Source of the DNA: Calothrix sp. PCC 6303
GTDB lineage: Bacteria; Cyanobacteriota; Cyanobacteriia; Cyanobacteriales; Nostocaceae
Reading direction: 5' to 3'
Assembly: GCF_000317435.1 (NCBI RefSeq)
Contig: NC_019751.1
Coordinates: forward strand, 4,216,001 to 4,280,000
Length of the DNA: 64,000 nt
This document shows, piece after piece, positions 50,471 to 59,114 of the stretch. Under the pieces are notes generated by a model. That model saw only the letters and a list, made by a program, of their open reading frames with translations. It was not told where the DNA came from and made no database searches. A program made the position numbers and the translations under genes. Numbering within the stretch: position 1 is the stretch's first letter; every line of letters starts with the position of its first letter.

Positions 50471-51385
50471 TTAATAAGTTGCTTTTAATCGCTGTAATAG
50501 ATATTCCCCTGCTAAAACTGGTGGATAAGCAGCAGGTTTATGCTTTGTGCAGTTTGGCAAAGATGCGATCGCATCAGCCACTCCCAACGGCAGTATGACG
50601 GTATCATAATTAGGATGACAAAAGAAGGCAATGGAGTAACGGGGTTTCTGGATATCTGGGGGAATCACTACCCGATGCTTTGTGGAAGGAAATAAATCAT
50701 TTGTCCAGCGTTGCATCAAATCACCAGTATTAACAATCACAGTTCCCGGAATCACGGGTGCTGCTATCCATTCTCCAGAGGTTTCCTGTATCTCCAACCC
50801 AGAAATTTCATCTTGAAATAGCAGCGTAATACTACCGTAATCTGAGTGTTCTCCAGCACCTAGTTTGTTATTTGACGAATTTGTTGGCACCGGATAACAA
50901 AGCGATCGCATAGTATGATTATCCTGGTTGTGGTGGTTGGTGAAGAAATCTAAAGGTAATTTTAGCGAGAGTGCAATCGCTACTAAGATTTGATTGCCTA
51001 GTTTCGTACAAGCTTGGTAAAATTCGGGAATCGAAGCATCAAATAAACTGGGGATACTACCATTCTCAAATCCAGTAATATTAAAAGCTTCTTTAAAATC
51101 TCCTGGTTGTTCAGGATTAAGATTTTCCTTAGCAATACCTACATACCCTTGGTTACTTAACTCGTTATTCCAAGCAAATTGCTGTTTCGTTGCTAATGGT
51201 AAATTGAAGAAGGATTTATTTTGTTCAAACACTCTGTTGATGAGTTTTGGACAAATATCGATATTTTGTAGATACATAAATCCAGTTTGATGACAAGCTT
51301 CATATATTTGTTGAATTACAGCTTGTTTATCTTGAACATTACCTTGGGTAAATAGTGAAAAATCTATAACTTGAATTTTAGGCAC
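50471..51385 (-). CDS. Isopenicillin N synthase-family Fe(II)/2-oxoglutarate oxygenase
   Basis: This 304-residue non-haem iron oxygenase has a DIOX_N-type N-terminus ('QVIDFSLFTQGNVQDKQAVI') and a double-stranded beta-helix core. The metal triad is visible: His180 and Asp182 ('GEHSDYGSITLLF') and His237 ('STKHRVV'). The 2-oxoglutarate or co-substrate pair is Arg249 and Ser251 ('RYSIAFF'). The family hydroxylates, desaturates or cyclises small molecules, and the substrate here cannot be read from sequence. It lies about 3 kb past mysD on the same strand, with an IS-split gene between. A sunscreen-tailoring role is conceivable but weakly supported, because the known tailoring dioxygenase of that pathway (MysH) belongs to a different (PhyH) group. 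Confidence 0.88.
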   Translation of the reverse strand: MPKIQVIDFSLFTQGNVQDKQAVIQQIYEACHQTGFMYLQNIDICPKLINRVFEQNKSFFNLPLATKQQFAWNNELSNQGYVGIAKENLNPEQPGDFKEAFNITGFENGSIPSLFDASIPEFYQACTKLGNQILVAIALSLKLPLDFFTNHHNQDNHTMRSLCYPVPTNSSNNKLGAGEHSDYGSITLLFQDEISGLEIQETSGEWIAAPVIPGTVIVNTGDLMQRWTNDLFPSTKHRVVIPPDIQKPRYSIAFFCHPNYDTVILPLGVADAIASLPNCTKHKPAAYPPVLAGEYLLQRLKATY

Positions 51386-51562
51386 TTTGTAACACCATGC
51401 TATAACGGTTACGCTGTTAACGTTTCCTGAAAAAGCTTATTTACAGGAATTTATGTTTTGACTAGCAAAATACCATTATGATATCCCCAAGGAAAGCTTG
51501 TGCGACGGAAGTAGTTCGCACTGGATTTCATTTTTAGCGTATTTCAAGTAAACTGAAAATTG

Positions 51563-51870
51563 TTAAATCACCTCTTTGACCTGTTCAACAGTCAAATCTA
51601 AAGCTTGGGCAATTTGTTCTGTAGTTAGTCCTAGCACTAGTAATCGAGGTATTGTTTCTAACTTACTTTCTAGCTTACCTTGCTTTTTACCTTCTTCCAA
51701 CCCATCTTGTTTGATAGACTGGTACATCCGACTTTGTTTAAACTCTTCATCAATTCCTAGCATCGTTTCTAGTTCCTCTCGACTCAACTGCTTAAACTTA
51801 TATAACAATATTGTCTCTATTAATTCTACAATTTCCTTCTTGCTTCTTTCATCCCCTAGTTCGCGTTTAG
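51563..51870 (-). pseudogene. DUF2887-type gene, 3' part (split by IS200/IS605)
   Basis: This is the C-terminal 102 codons of a Rpn/DUF2887-like gene ('KFKQLSREELETMLGID', 'QSRMYQSIKQDGLEEGKKQG', ending 'LDLTVEQVKEVI'). It joins in frame to 53722-54214: 493 + 308 = 801 bases, giving 266 residues. The junction would read Leu-Ile-Phe-Gln-Ala-Lys-Arg. On its own it has no start or nuclease core. Confidence 0.88.
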
Positions 51871-52004
51871 CTTAAACAGCAGAAGCCCCACGTCTCACTC
51901 TTAGGAGCGTGGGATGAATGCGAGTGAGTCGAGTTGCATGGATTATTTTGATTTTGAGCAAAGCGAAAACAGAAACAATCCATAGCGACGAGACACACAA
52001 AATA

Positions 52005-52442
52005 TTACATTTCGGGTTTTTCTTGATTTTCAATATATTTTCTCAAAGTAGAAACTGTTACCCCTCCGCAACTAGCGATAAAATACGAACCGTTCCAAAA
52101 AACATCTTTACTATAAAAACTCTCAAGATGTTCTGCAAACTCTTGTCGTAGTTTTCGAGACGATACTGATTTTAAATTATTAACTAACTTGCTTAACTCT
52201 ATGTCGGGATGATATTGAAAAAGTAAATGTACGTGATTATCTTCGCCATTAAATTCAACCAATTTACAATCCCATTTAATCAATAAATCTTCAAAAATCA
52301 GATGTAATCGATCCAACATGGGATTCGTAAAAGCTTTTCGTCTGTATTTGGTTGTTAAAACGAGGTGAACTTTTAAATCACTGACGGAACGACCTTTTGA
52401 AACAAAATCATTTTTCATAATACTTGTGGTACTTTTTCTCAC
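52005..52442 (-). CDS. tnpA: TnpA Y1 transposase (IS200/IS605, HUH)
   Basis: This 145-residue single-strand transposase starts more likely at codon 9 ('MKNDFVSKGRSVSDL'), giving 137 residues. It keeps the HUH metal motif His70-Val-His72 ('GEDNHVHLLFQY') and the catalytic Tyr136 ('TLRKYIENQ'). 'VHLVLTTKYRRK' and 'LKSVSSRKLRQEF' are family signatures. It cuts and joins the element ends as single-stranded DNA. It appears intact and is transcribed away from tnpB. Confidence 0.93.
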   Translation of the reverse strand: MRKSTTSIMKNDFVSKGRSVSDLKVHLVLTTKYRRKAFTNPMLDRLHLIFEDLLIKWDCKLVEFNGEDNHVHLLFQYHPDIELSKLVNNLKSVSSRKLRQEFAEHLESFYSKDVFWNGSYFIASCGGVTVSTLRKYIENQEKPEM

Positions 52443-52493
52443 ATCAGTGTATGCTAAAATAGCAACACTAATTTAAGCAGGGAGGATAAATAA

Positions 52494-53666
52494 ATGCGAA
52501 TCTCGTACCAATACAAAATTAAACCAACGAAAGAACAAGTTGAAAAAATTGATAAAACACTAGAAATGTTGCGTTATCAATATAACTATTTACTTGCTCA
52601 ACGATTTGATTGGTACGAGCAAAACCGATGTTCAATAGATAGATGTCCGTTGGTATGTCATTTACCAGATTTGAAAGATAAGCCAAACTATTACTCTCAA
52701 AAAGCCTCTCTAACTCAACTTAAACTAGATAGACCTTGGTATAAAGAGATTCACTCTCAAGTATTACAAGAAGTGCCTAAGAAAGTTGAAATAACGTTTG
52801 ATAGATGGTTAAAAGGGGATAGTAATGGTAAGAAATCTGGCAGACCAAGATTTAAAGGAGTTAATCAGTACAAAACATTCACGTTTCCTCAGTTTAAACA
52901 TCATAATTTTTCCAGTAATATCATTACACTATCGAAAATAGGAAATGTAAAAGTAATTGTTCATCGTCAAATACCAGATGGTTTTGATATTAAAACGGTT
53001 TCTGTAACTAAAAAAGCTGACGGGTATTATGTTACATTGAGTCTTGATGATAAAACAGTTCCAACAGTCAAACATGATTTTAATTCTGACAATATCGTTG
53101 GTATTGATGTTGGATTGATTGATTTCTTCGTTACTTCAGATAACGAAAGAATCTCAGCACCAAAATTTTTACGTAAAGCTGAACGTAAATTAAAATCAGC
53201 ACAGCGCAAAGTATCTAGAAGAAAGAAAGGATCTAATCGTCGTAAAAAAGCGATTAAAAAACTAGGTAAGCAACATAAAAAAGTTGCCGATACTAGAAAA
53301 GATTTTCACTTCAAAACAGCTAAGTCACTTCTAGATAAATATGATGCAATAGCTGTTGAAAAGTTGAATATCAAAGGACTCGCTAAAACAAGATTGGCTA
53401 AGAGTATAAATGATGCGGGATGGGGTCAATTTATATCGATACTTTCAAACAAAGCCGAAAATGCTGGTTTAAAAGTAATATCTATAAATCCAAACGGTAC
53501 TAGCCAACAATGTTCAATGTGTGGACACAAAGTTAAAAAAAGTTTATCTCAACGAATACATAATTGCCCTGTATGTCATACAAGTATTTGTAGAGATTTA
53601 AACGCTGCTATAAACATCAAGAATCGTGGGACACACGATCTTAAAGCTCAGTTAATGTCTTCATAG
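52494..53666 (+). CDS. tnpB: TnpB RNA-guided nuclease (IS200/IS605)
   Basis: This 390-residue protein is full length. The RuvC-like catalytic residues are present: Asp205 ('GIDVGLIDFFV'), Glu289 ('AVEKLNIKGL') and Asp368 ('CRDLNAAINI'). The zinc finger 'CSMCGHKV...CPVCH' is intact, and the N-terminal helix-turn-helix and basic bridge ('AERKLKSAQRKVSRRKKGS') are recognisable. TnpB is guided by an RNA from the element's right end to cut at the target next to a short motif, and is the ancestor of Cas12. A purine-rich ribosome site (GGGAGG) lies about ten bases upstream of ATG 52494. Confidence 0.95.
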   Translation: MRISYQYKIKPTKEQVEKIDKTLEMLRYQYNYLLAQRFDWYEQNRCSIDRCPLVCHLPDLKDKPNYYSQKASLTQLKLDRPWYKEIHSQVLQEVPKKVEITFDRWLKGDSNGKKSGRPRFKGVNQYKTFTFPQFKHHNFSSNIITLSKIGNVKVIVHRQIPDGFDIKTVSVTKKADGYYVTLSLDDKTVPTVKHDFNSDNIVGIDVGLIDFFVTSDNERISAPKFLRKAERKLKSAQRKVSRRKKGSNRRKKAIKKLGKQHKKVADTRKDFHFKTAKSLLDKYDAIAVEKLNIKGLAKTRLAKSINDAGWGQFISILSNKAENAGLKVISINPNGTSQQCSMCGHKVKKSLSQRIHNCPVCHTSICRDLNAAINIKNRGTHDLKAQLMSS

Positions 53667-53721
53667 AAGAGTCGCTGAGAAGCCCACACTCACCTGAAAG
53701 GGAGTGTGTGGAGTATGTCAC
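53560..53721 (+). ncRNA. Putative TnpB guide RNA (omega/reRNA) scaffold
   Basis: In this family the guide RNA overlaps the 3' end of tnpB and runs to the element's right end, with the guide supplied by the flank. Here the 3' end is marked by the right-end hairpin at 53685-53708, and the guide would begin at 53722 (CCTGAAAAATTAATTC). The 5' boundary is not determined. The location follows from family knowledge; structure was not computed. Confidence 0.45.
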
Positions 53722-54214
53722 CCTGAAAAATTAATTCTCTTCCCTTCTCAATTGCCGTCTGTTCACCCTCGATAATTAATTGTACAACGGCTAATTGCAG
53801 AGAGTTTTCGGCAACTGTTCCCAATTCATCCAAATAAATTCTTTGGACTTGGGGACTATCGAGATACAATCTATATGGTTGTGTATCATCAGTTTCGATG
53901 CTGCGAGTTGGGTATATTACAACAGCACGCCAAAACTTAACCGATTCGTTTTGTTGTAGGTAAAGAAATATTTCGGCAAATAAACGTCGATAAAAAGTTT
54001 TATCGGTTTGAAACTGAACTTCAGCAAAGTAAACTGGTTGTTCACTGGTTTCAAGTGTGGGGATAAATACCCCATCAATGCGGAAGGCTGTTTCTTTAAG
54101 TTCTACGGAGACGAATTGATAGGAGTTTGCGTCTATATTTTGGTTGCCAATGATGGCAAAAAATATACTAGGGAAAGTCTGAAATAAACTGTAGAAAATC
54201 TTGTCTGTTCGCAC
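53722..54214 (-). pseudogene. DUF2887-type gene, 5' part (split by IS200/IS605)
   Basis: The N-terminal 164 codons of a Rpn/PDDEXK-like nuclease-family gene: 'MRTDKIFYSLFQTFPSIFFA', 'FRIDGVFIPT' and 'PVYFAEVQFQTDKTFYRRLF'. The D...ExQ pattern ('IDGVF', 'FAEVQFQ') is the active-site arrangement of the superfamily. The frame runs into the insertion and picks up a short false tail ('GDILHTLPFR'), ending at 53690. The nuclease core is intact, so a truncated product might still fold, but the gene should be taken as disrupted. Confidence 0.88.
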
Positions 54215-54367
54215 CTGATTTGATCAAAACTAGATATACTATGTTGGGCATTTTATCAGTTATCAGCTATTAAACCTGAAATTATCAGCTTTGCGTATTA
54301 TACCAACGCAAATAACAAGTTTCTCAGGTTATGCGATCGCATAACCTAACCAGTACTTTGCGTTTAT

Positions 54368-55405
54368 TTAATTAGAAATAGAATAAACTAGTAAGTTATT
54401 TAACATGATGTGAAACAGCTTTTCCAGAGAAATTCCGGATGTTTTTGCCATTGTGGGGATAACACTTATCTGGGCAAAAGAACAATATAACCCTGCTTCT
54501 AAAAACCAAGGTTTCCCAGTGGGGTCAATACGGAAGTCAAATAGACTATAATGCTGACAACCTAAAGCTATATGGCATTTCTTCGCAACATCCCAAACCC
54601 TCTGAGTAATCGGATCACTAGGATCGACTATCCATGATTTGGTATTACCTTTAGCAACTGCACTCAAATCACCTTTTTCATTTCGTTTTAGCTTATCATC
54701 ATAACTGCGAATGGGTTGCTGTTCTTTGTCCATCTGGTATTCTTCCAGTGGTAAGCACACCAGTTGATTATCTTGAACTATGACACCACATCTAACTTCC
54801 CTACCAAGTTCGATAAATGTCTCTACCAAAACTTCTGAACTATGGGTAAATGCTGTTTTCAAAGCACTTTCATAATCAGATGGATTTTTCACCAAAACTA
54901 CCCCCAAAGAATTATCCCCATCCACAGGTTTAACCACTGCTGGGGTAGTAACATGGGGAGAATCTCCGCGATGAAGTAGTTCCCCCTGGGGTACACTAAC
55001 ACCAGAAAATGCCACAACCGCTTTTGTTTTAGCCTTATTAGCAGCTAATGCCATCACATCAGGAGTATTTCCGATGTAGGGAATTTTCAGCAAATCAAAC
55101 AAACCCCGATAGAATGTCATCCCAGGGACACAAAACATCTGTGGTAACATCACATCAATTTTGAGTGAAATTAAAATCTGAATTGCACCAGATAACGATA
55201 CTTTCTCGGCGGATGCGATCGCATCTGAGCTAAGATCCCTAGGAAAGCGCCATGTACCACCAGGTGAAATGTAGGCGATGTGAAACTCGTAAAGTTCTGT
55301 ATTCGCAGTAGAATCAAGACAATCTTGAGCATAAAGCCTAGACAAATCGCAGTAAAACTCATCAACAGCAGAACCCACCAAATGTAAAACACGCAATACC
55401 GACAT
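54368..55405 (-). CDS. mysD: MysD, D-Ala-D-Ala ligase-like mycosporine ligase
   Basis: This 345-residue ATP-grasp enzyme is the last gene of the sunscreen operon. It joins a second amino acid (often serine, threonine or glycine) to mycosporine-glycine to give shinorine- or porphyra-type products. Visible features are the N-terminal domain ('MLPQMFCVPGMTFYRGLFDL', 'PYIGNTPDVMALAANKAKTK'), the ATP-grasp lysine region ('PAVVKPVDGDNSLGVVLVKN') and the C-terminal catalytic part ('YSLFDFRIDPTGKPWFLEAG'). The preceding sequence GGGGGG serves as a ribosome site. It lies 87 bp after mysC, in a gap holding a CGC-rich repeat. The amino acid specificity cannot be read from sequence. Confidence 0.92.
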   Translation of the reverse strand: MSVLRVLHLVGSAVDEFYCDLSRLYAQDCLDSTANTELYEFHIAYISPGGTWRFPRDLSSDAIASAEKVSLSGAIQILISLKIDVMLPQMFCVPGMTFYRGLFDLLKIPYIGNTPDVMALAANKAKTKAVVAFSGVSVPQGELLHRGDSPHVTTPAVVKPVDGDNSLGVVLVKNPSDYESALKTAFTHSSEVLVETFIELGREVRCGVIVQDNQLVCLPLEEYQMDKEQQPIRSYDDKLKRNEKGDLSAVAKGNTKSWIVDPSDPITQRVWDVAKKCHIALGCQHYSLFDFRIDPTGKPWFLEAGLYCSFAQISVIPTMAKTSGISLEKLFHIMLNNLLVYSISN

Positions 55406-55492
55406 ATTTCCCCCCTCTTCCCCTCTCTTTATTCCTCTGCGAAACTCTGCGCTTACCTCCGCGCTCCTCTGCGTTAAAATATTTAAATTAAA

Positions 55493-56899
55493 TTAATCTC
55501 CCCCAAACTCCACCAACTTCCCAATATTAAAATCAATCTTCACCCAACCTCGTAAATGTCGCAAATTCTGCAACAATAACAAAGTAATTTGCCAATGTGG
55601 AACCATCAAAAAAGGTAAAGGATCATTCAACTGAAAAATTGCATCTTTACCACGTAACAAATTCCGTAAGCAACTTCCAAACTGCGACAAAGAACGGATT
55701 TCCGTCAATCGCCAAAATTCATGATATAGCCAATAAGTTGGTTTACTACTAACAAGAGGTTGCAAAGGTTCAAATGTAGAGACGTGACATATCACGTCTT
55801 TACACAAATAAGCATCAGCAACACCAGGATGATTGTAAAACATCGTGATAGCTGAATGGGTACGGGGATTACATTCAATTGCATAAACTGTTCCATCTAC
55901 AGTTTGAATAAAATCAAAAGAAACCTGTCCAGTAATCCCCATTTCTTTGATAAAGTGCTTTACCCACTGCAAAATCTGCGGATTATCGACATTTTCATAA
56001 TTCACCTGAAAAGCCGAAGATTCACAACAGCAATGTAATCTTAATTCCCCATTCCTGACAGTGCTGTGGGTACAAAACTCCTTACCTGGGATAAACTCTT
56101 GCATAATCCAAGGTTTTTCGGGACTTATTGGTAAACTTCTCACAAATGCTGCTGTTTCCTCTGGAGTCTCGCAGGGAAGTTTAGTCAAATCCAAACGTCT
56201 AACTGAATCGTAGGGAATACTTTTGAGGATATATTTACGCTTTTCTTGGGAAAAGTCAAAATTAATCACTTCTTCAGGATTGGTAATCTTAAACGACTTA
56301 GGAACAGATAAACCAAAACTTCTCGCTTTTTCCGAAAATGCATGTTTATCATCCAACATCTGCGTTACTTCAGCATCGCAGTGGAACACTTCACAATACT
56401 GAGAAAGCGCAGGTTTTACCAAGGAATCATAGTAACTAGCAACCGGACTACATACGGGTACATAGACATCAATTAGTTCTTTTTTAACAATATCCAATAG
56501 CTGCTGTGTATAGACTTGCGGGTGTTTCTCCGGTGCAGTAACAGTATAAAATTTATCCACACAATTAGAGAATTGATGCCCAGTTAACCAATATTTATGA
56601 CTTTCCACCAACACAACTCGGTGTCCTGCTGCGTGAAGCGATCGCGCAAGTTGTAGAGCCTTAGTCATTTTACCACCGCTAATTAAGATATTCTGCGGTG
56701 CGGTGGTTTGAAGTTGCTTCCCAACAGGTTTATTTAAAATCCCCCAAAGCAAAGATATCAAAACAATTGAGGTATTTACTGGTAATGCTAAAAACAACAA
56801 AACCAAAGTACCCAAGGTTTTAAATAATCCAGATATCCTTTCCCCAGAGCCAGTTTGTGGTTTTGGTACGGTAGAATCAAAAGACATAGATTGTGTCAT
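55493..56899 (-). CDS. mysC: MysC, ATP-grasp ligase making mycosporine-glycine
   Basis: This 468-residue enzyme attaches glycine to 4-deoxygadusol with ATP. An N-terminal hydrophobic segment (about 30-57) precedes a nucleotide-binding start ('NILISGGKMTKALQLARSLH'), the ATP-grasp region ('RKYILKSIPYDSVRRLDLTK') and metal-binding 'GQVSFDFIQTVDGTVYAIEC'-'NPRTHSA'. The start codon abuts the mysB stop (TAAATG), so translation is probably coupled. A 30-bp palindromic repeat (55775-55804) lies in frame around residues 366-375 and encodes 'CKDVICHVST'. This is expected to be an insertion relative to other MysC proteins, though I cannot align them here. Confidence 0.94.
   Translation of the reverse strand: MTQSMSFDSTVPKPQTGSGERISGLFKTLGTLVLLFLALPVNTSIVLISLLWGILNKPVGKQLQTTAPQNILISGGKMTKALQLARSLHAAGHRVVLVESHKYWLTGHQFSNCVDKFYTVTAPEKHPQVYTQQLLDIVKKELIDVYVPVCSPVASYYDSLVKPALSQYCEVFHCDAEVTQMLDDKHAFSEKARSFGLSVPKSFKITNPEEVINFDFSQEKRKYILKSIPYDSVRRLDLTKLPCETPEETAAFVRSLPISPEKPWIMQEFIPGKEFCTHSTVRNGELRLHCCCESSAFQVNYENVDNPQILQWVKHFIKEMGITGQVSFDFIQTVDGTVYAIECNPRTHSAITMFYNHPGVADAYLCKDVICHVSTFEPLQPLVSSKPTYWLYHEFWRLTEIRSLSQFGSCLRNLLRGKDAIFQLNDPLPFLMVPHWQITLLLLQNLRHLRGWVKIDFNIGKLVEFGGD
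55775..55804. repeat. Palindromic TAGAGACGT-type repeat inside mysC
   Basis: The arms TGTAGAGACGTGA and TCACGTCTTTACA form a near-perfect palindrome. The family matches intergenic copies at 1692, 25081 and 57815. Here it is exactly 30 bp, so it keeps the mysC frame and adds ten residues. Confidence 0.8.
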
Positions 56900-57733
56900 T
56901 TAATTCAACCTTTGAATCAAAGTTAAACCATCCCGCACAGGTAATAAAACTTGTTCCACACGGGAGTCCTCAGCAACGGTAGAATTGAATAGCGCGATCG
57001 CTTCTCCGTTCAAAGTCTGTTTTTCTGGTGGTAAGTAAGGTTGCCCTTGCAATAAGGTATTATCAACGCAGATTAAACCATTGGATGCCAACAAACCACC
57101 ATCCAAAATTCTTTGGAAGTATTCTACATACTCCTTTTTATCAGCATCAATAAATATCAAATCAAAAGATTCACCAGTAGCAGCTAATTTATGGAGGGTT
57201 TCCAAAGCTGGTGCGACTTCCACAGTAATTTTCTTGCCGTGGGGGGAATCCGCAAAGCAGTTTTGAGCAAAGTTAGCAACGTAAGCATCAACCTCACAAG
57301 CCACCAGCTTACCATCATCGGGTAATGCTTCCGCCATTGCTAGGGCTGAATACCCGGTAAACATTCCCACTTCCAAAACCCGCTTTGCCTTAGTCATCCG
57401 CACGAACATTTTTAATGTCTGTCCTTCCAGATGTCCCGAAAGCATCTCCTGTTCTAACTGACGCACAGTTTCCCCATCACCAAAGCGTTTTCGCCAATCT
57501 TCTGTGCTAGTCTTCTTTGCCAATGCTGTCAGCGCAGGTGATTCCTTGGTCGTACATTCACTTATATATGGCTCTAAACCTACAGCTAATTGATACGTCA
57601 ATTTTAAATTTGTTAAAACCTCTCCAGAAATACTTGCAGCCTCTGCCATTTCTAAGGTTTTTCGCAATTCTTCTACTAAAATACCGTGAGGTGTTACGGG
57701 TCTAGCGGTACTCATTTCTACAATACTATTCAC
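56900..57733 (-). CDS. mysB: MysB, O-methyltransferase making 4-deoxygadusol
   Basis: This SAM-dependent class I methyltransferase methylates demethyl-4-deoxygadusol. It has 277 residues from GTG 57733, or 271 from ATG 57715; no strong ribosome site decides between them. The SAM-binding motif 'RVLEVGMFTGYSALAMAEAL' and the catalytic-metal region 'DLIFIDADKKEYVEYFQ' with 'GLICVDNTLLQG' are typical of the caffeoyl-CoA/catechol O-methyltransferase group. It is 151 bp downstream of mysA, across a spacer with a palindromic repeat, and is directly joined to mysC. Confidence 0.94.
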   Translation of the reverse strand: MNSIVEMSTARPVTPHGILVEELRKTLEMAEAASISGEVLTNLKLTYQLAVGLEPYISECTTKESPALTALAKKTSTEDWRKRFGDGETVRQLEQEMLSGHLEGQTLKMFVRMTKAKRVLEVGMFTGYSALAMAEALPDDGKLVACEVDAYVANFAQNCFADSPHGKKITVEVAPALETLHKLAATGESFDLIFIDADKKEYVEYFQRILDGGLLASNGLICVDNTLLQGQPYLPPEKQTLNGEAIALFNSTVAEDSRVEQVLLPVRDGLTLIQRLN

Positions 57734-57814
57734 AGTCTTATCACTCTAGATTTTGGACTTTGGATTTTAATCATTAGACATCTCCAGGAATTAATTTGCG
57801 TTATCCACAACCCT

Positions 57815-57845
57815 TGTAGAGATGTAGCATTGCTACGTCTCTACA
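57815..57845. repeat. Palindromic TAGAGACGTAG-type repeat between mysA and mysB
   Basis: The arms TGTAGAGATGTAGCA and TGCTACGTCTCTACA pair almost perfectly, giving one of the longest hairpins of the family here. Within the operon it could attenuate transcription or set mRNA segment stability between mysA and mysBCD. Confidence 0.8.
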
Positions 57846-57884
57846 ATCTGGGAGATGTCTATTTATTACCAGTTGGAAATAACC

Positions 57885-59114
57885 TTATGCTTCAATCAAT
57901 TCCGATTCTTCAGTCCCGATATAAGCATCAATTCCTGCACCATTACGGGGAAGTTCAGCACAAAGAACTCTATGTTCCACCAAAGCTTCATCCAACTCTT
58001 GACGAGTCAAATCATTCACGAAAAAGCACTCACCAATGGGATTTGGCATTGCAGCGCGTAATTTCCCATCTCTGGTTTGGGTAATGGATTGAGTCGCGTA
58101 CCACAACAAATCACCATCCAGTAAAGGATGATCCAAAGTTAAACCAATTTTACTCATTAGATTGAGAATGCGATCGCGTGATTCTACATCAATATAACCA
58201 CGTCTTTGGGCAATAGTTGCAGACAATGCCATATCCACATTCACTGCATGACCATGATACAAGGGAACTTGTGGTGCTAGTTCCAATGTAGGACTCCAAG
58301 TATGACCATAGGCAATTACTCGATCTAAGTCAAGTTCCCGCAGATTTGGTGTTTCCAACTCCAACATGGTTTTGATAGCTGCATAATTCAACCGATGTGC
58401 AACTTCTTGCAGTTTCTCAGAACCATTTACATAACCAAAGTGTGTATGCAGTAACTCATGTCCATACTCATACAACAGTTCAAAAACCTCTGAGTTTGCC
58501 ACTACAGCAATTTTGACTAATTCTGCCATCCCGTTACGAATCTGAGCAACTGGCAAAGTTTCCAAAAAGGAAAAATCTAGAATTACCTTTTGAGGTGCAT
58601 GATAAGCACCTAAACGGTTTTTTAGTTTCCGATGATTGACTGCTACTTTGATGGCAACACCCGCATCAATTAGACCAATTAATGTTGTAGGAATCCGAAT
58701 ATAATTGGTACTGCGACGATAGGATGCACAGGCAAAACCAACTACATCTGTAACTAAGCCACCACCTACTACTAAAACTGGCTCTTTGCGGATTAAACCA
58801 AAGTCTGCGAATGCATCTACAATCTCCTCAAAAGTTTGCAGTGTCTTAGCTGTTTCAGTGATCGTGACAGGAAAAACTGTCAAACTAATATCATAAAATT
58901 GGAAATAAGATTTAATTTGCTCTCCATATAAACGGTTAACATTTGCATCTACTACCAATAAACAACGTCCGAATTTATGATAGCTATCAGCAATCTCGGT
59001 GTTTCTAATATCAAACGCACCATTCACATAAACTAAACTAAACTCAATCTTTTCATATCCTGTGACATGAAACACTGTTTCTGTTGCAGCAAAAGTTGCT
59101 TGAGGGATACCCAT
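57885..59114 (-). CDS. mysA: MysA, demethyl-4-deoxygadusol synthase
   Basis: This 409-residue sugar-phosphate cyclase (dehydroquinate synthase superfamily) converts sedoheptulose 7-phosphate to demethyl-4-deoxygadusol with bound NAD and a divalent metal. The NAD-binding '[20 protein letters not shown]' spans about 114-133. '[20 protein letters not shown]' and 'RLGAYHAP' follow. Metal ligands fit Glu198 ('GMAELVKIA'), His271 ('YGHTWSP') and His287 ('YHGHAVNVD'). A ribosome site AAGGA lies about eight bases before ATG 59114. It is the first gene of mysABCD. The operon is typically UV- or stress-induced in cyanobacteria, though no regulatory site could be identified here. Confidence 0.95.
   Translation of the reverse strand: MGIPQATFAATETVFHVTGYEKIEFSLVYVNGAFDIRNTEIADSYHKFGRCLLVVDANVNRLYGEQIKSYFQFYDISLTVFPVTITETAKTLQTFEEIVDAFADFGLIRKEPVLVVGGGLVTDVVGFACASYRRSTNYIRIPTTLIGLIDAGVAIKVAVNHRKLKNRLGAYHAPQKVILDFSFLETLPVAQIRNGMAELVKIAVVANSEVFELLYEYGHELLHTHFGYVNGSEKLQEVAHRLNYAAIKTMLELETPNLRELDLDRVIAYGHTWSPTLELAPQVPLYHGHAVNVDMALSATIAQRRGYIDVESRDRILNLMSKIGLTLDHPLLDGDLLWYATQSITQTRDGKLRAAMPNPIGECFFVNDLTRQELDEALVEHRVLCAELPRNGAGIDAYIGTEESELIEA

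Larger units (their letters stand above)
51871..53721. mobile_element. IS200/IS605 element with tnpA and tnpB, 1851 bp
   Basis: Reconstructing the split DUF2887 gene fixes both edges exactly: left flank ends TTTAG at 51870, right flank resumes CCTGAAAA at 53722, with no target duplication, as this family does. The left end has a hairpin with arms CCCACG (51887-51892) and CGTGGG (51908-51913). The right end has arms CACACTC (53685-53691) and GAGTGTG (53702-53708). These are the single-strand transposase's recognition hairpins. The element carries divergent tnpA (minus) and tnpB (plus), separated by about 50 bp. Confidence 0.92.

Noticed and set aside
50471-51385. Assigning the oxygenase as MysH of the sunscreen pathway
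   Set aside because: MysH belongs to a different dioxygenase group (PhyH-like), and an IS-split gene separates this gene from mysD.
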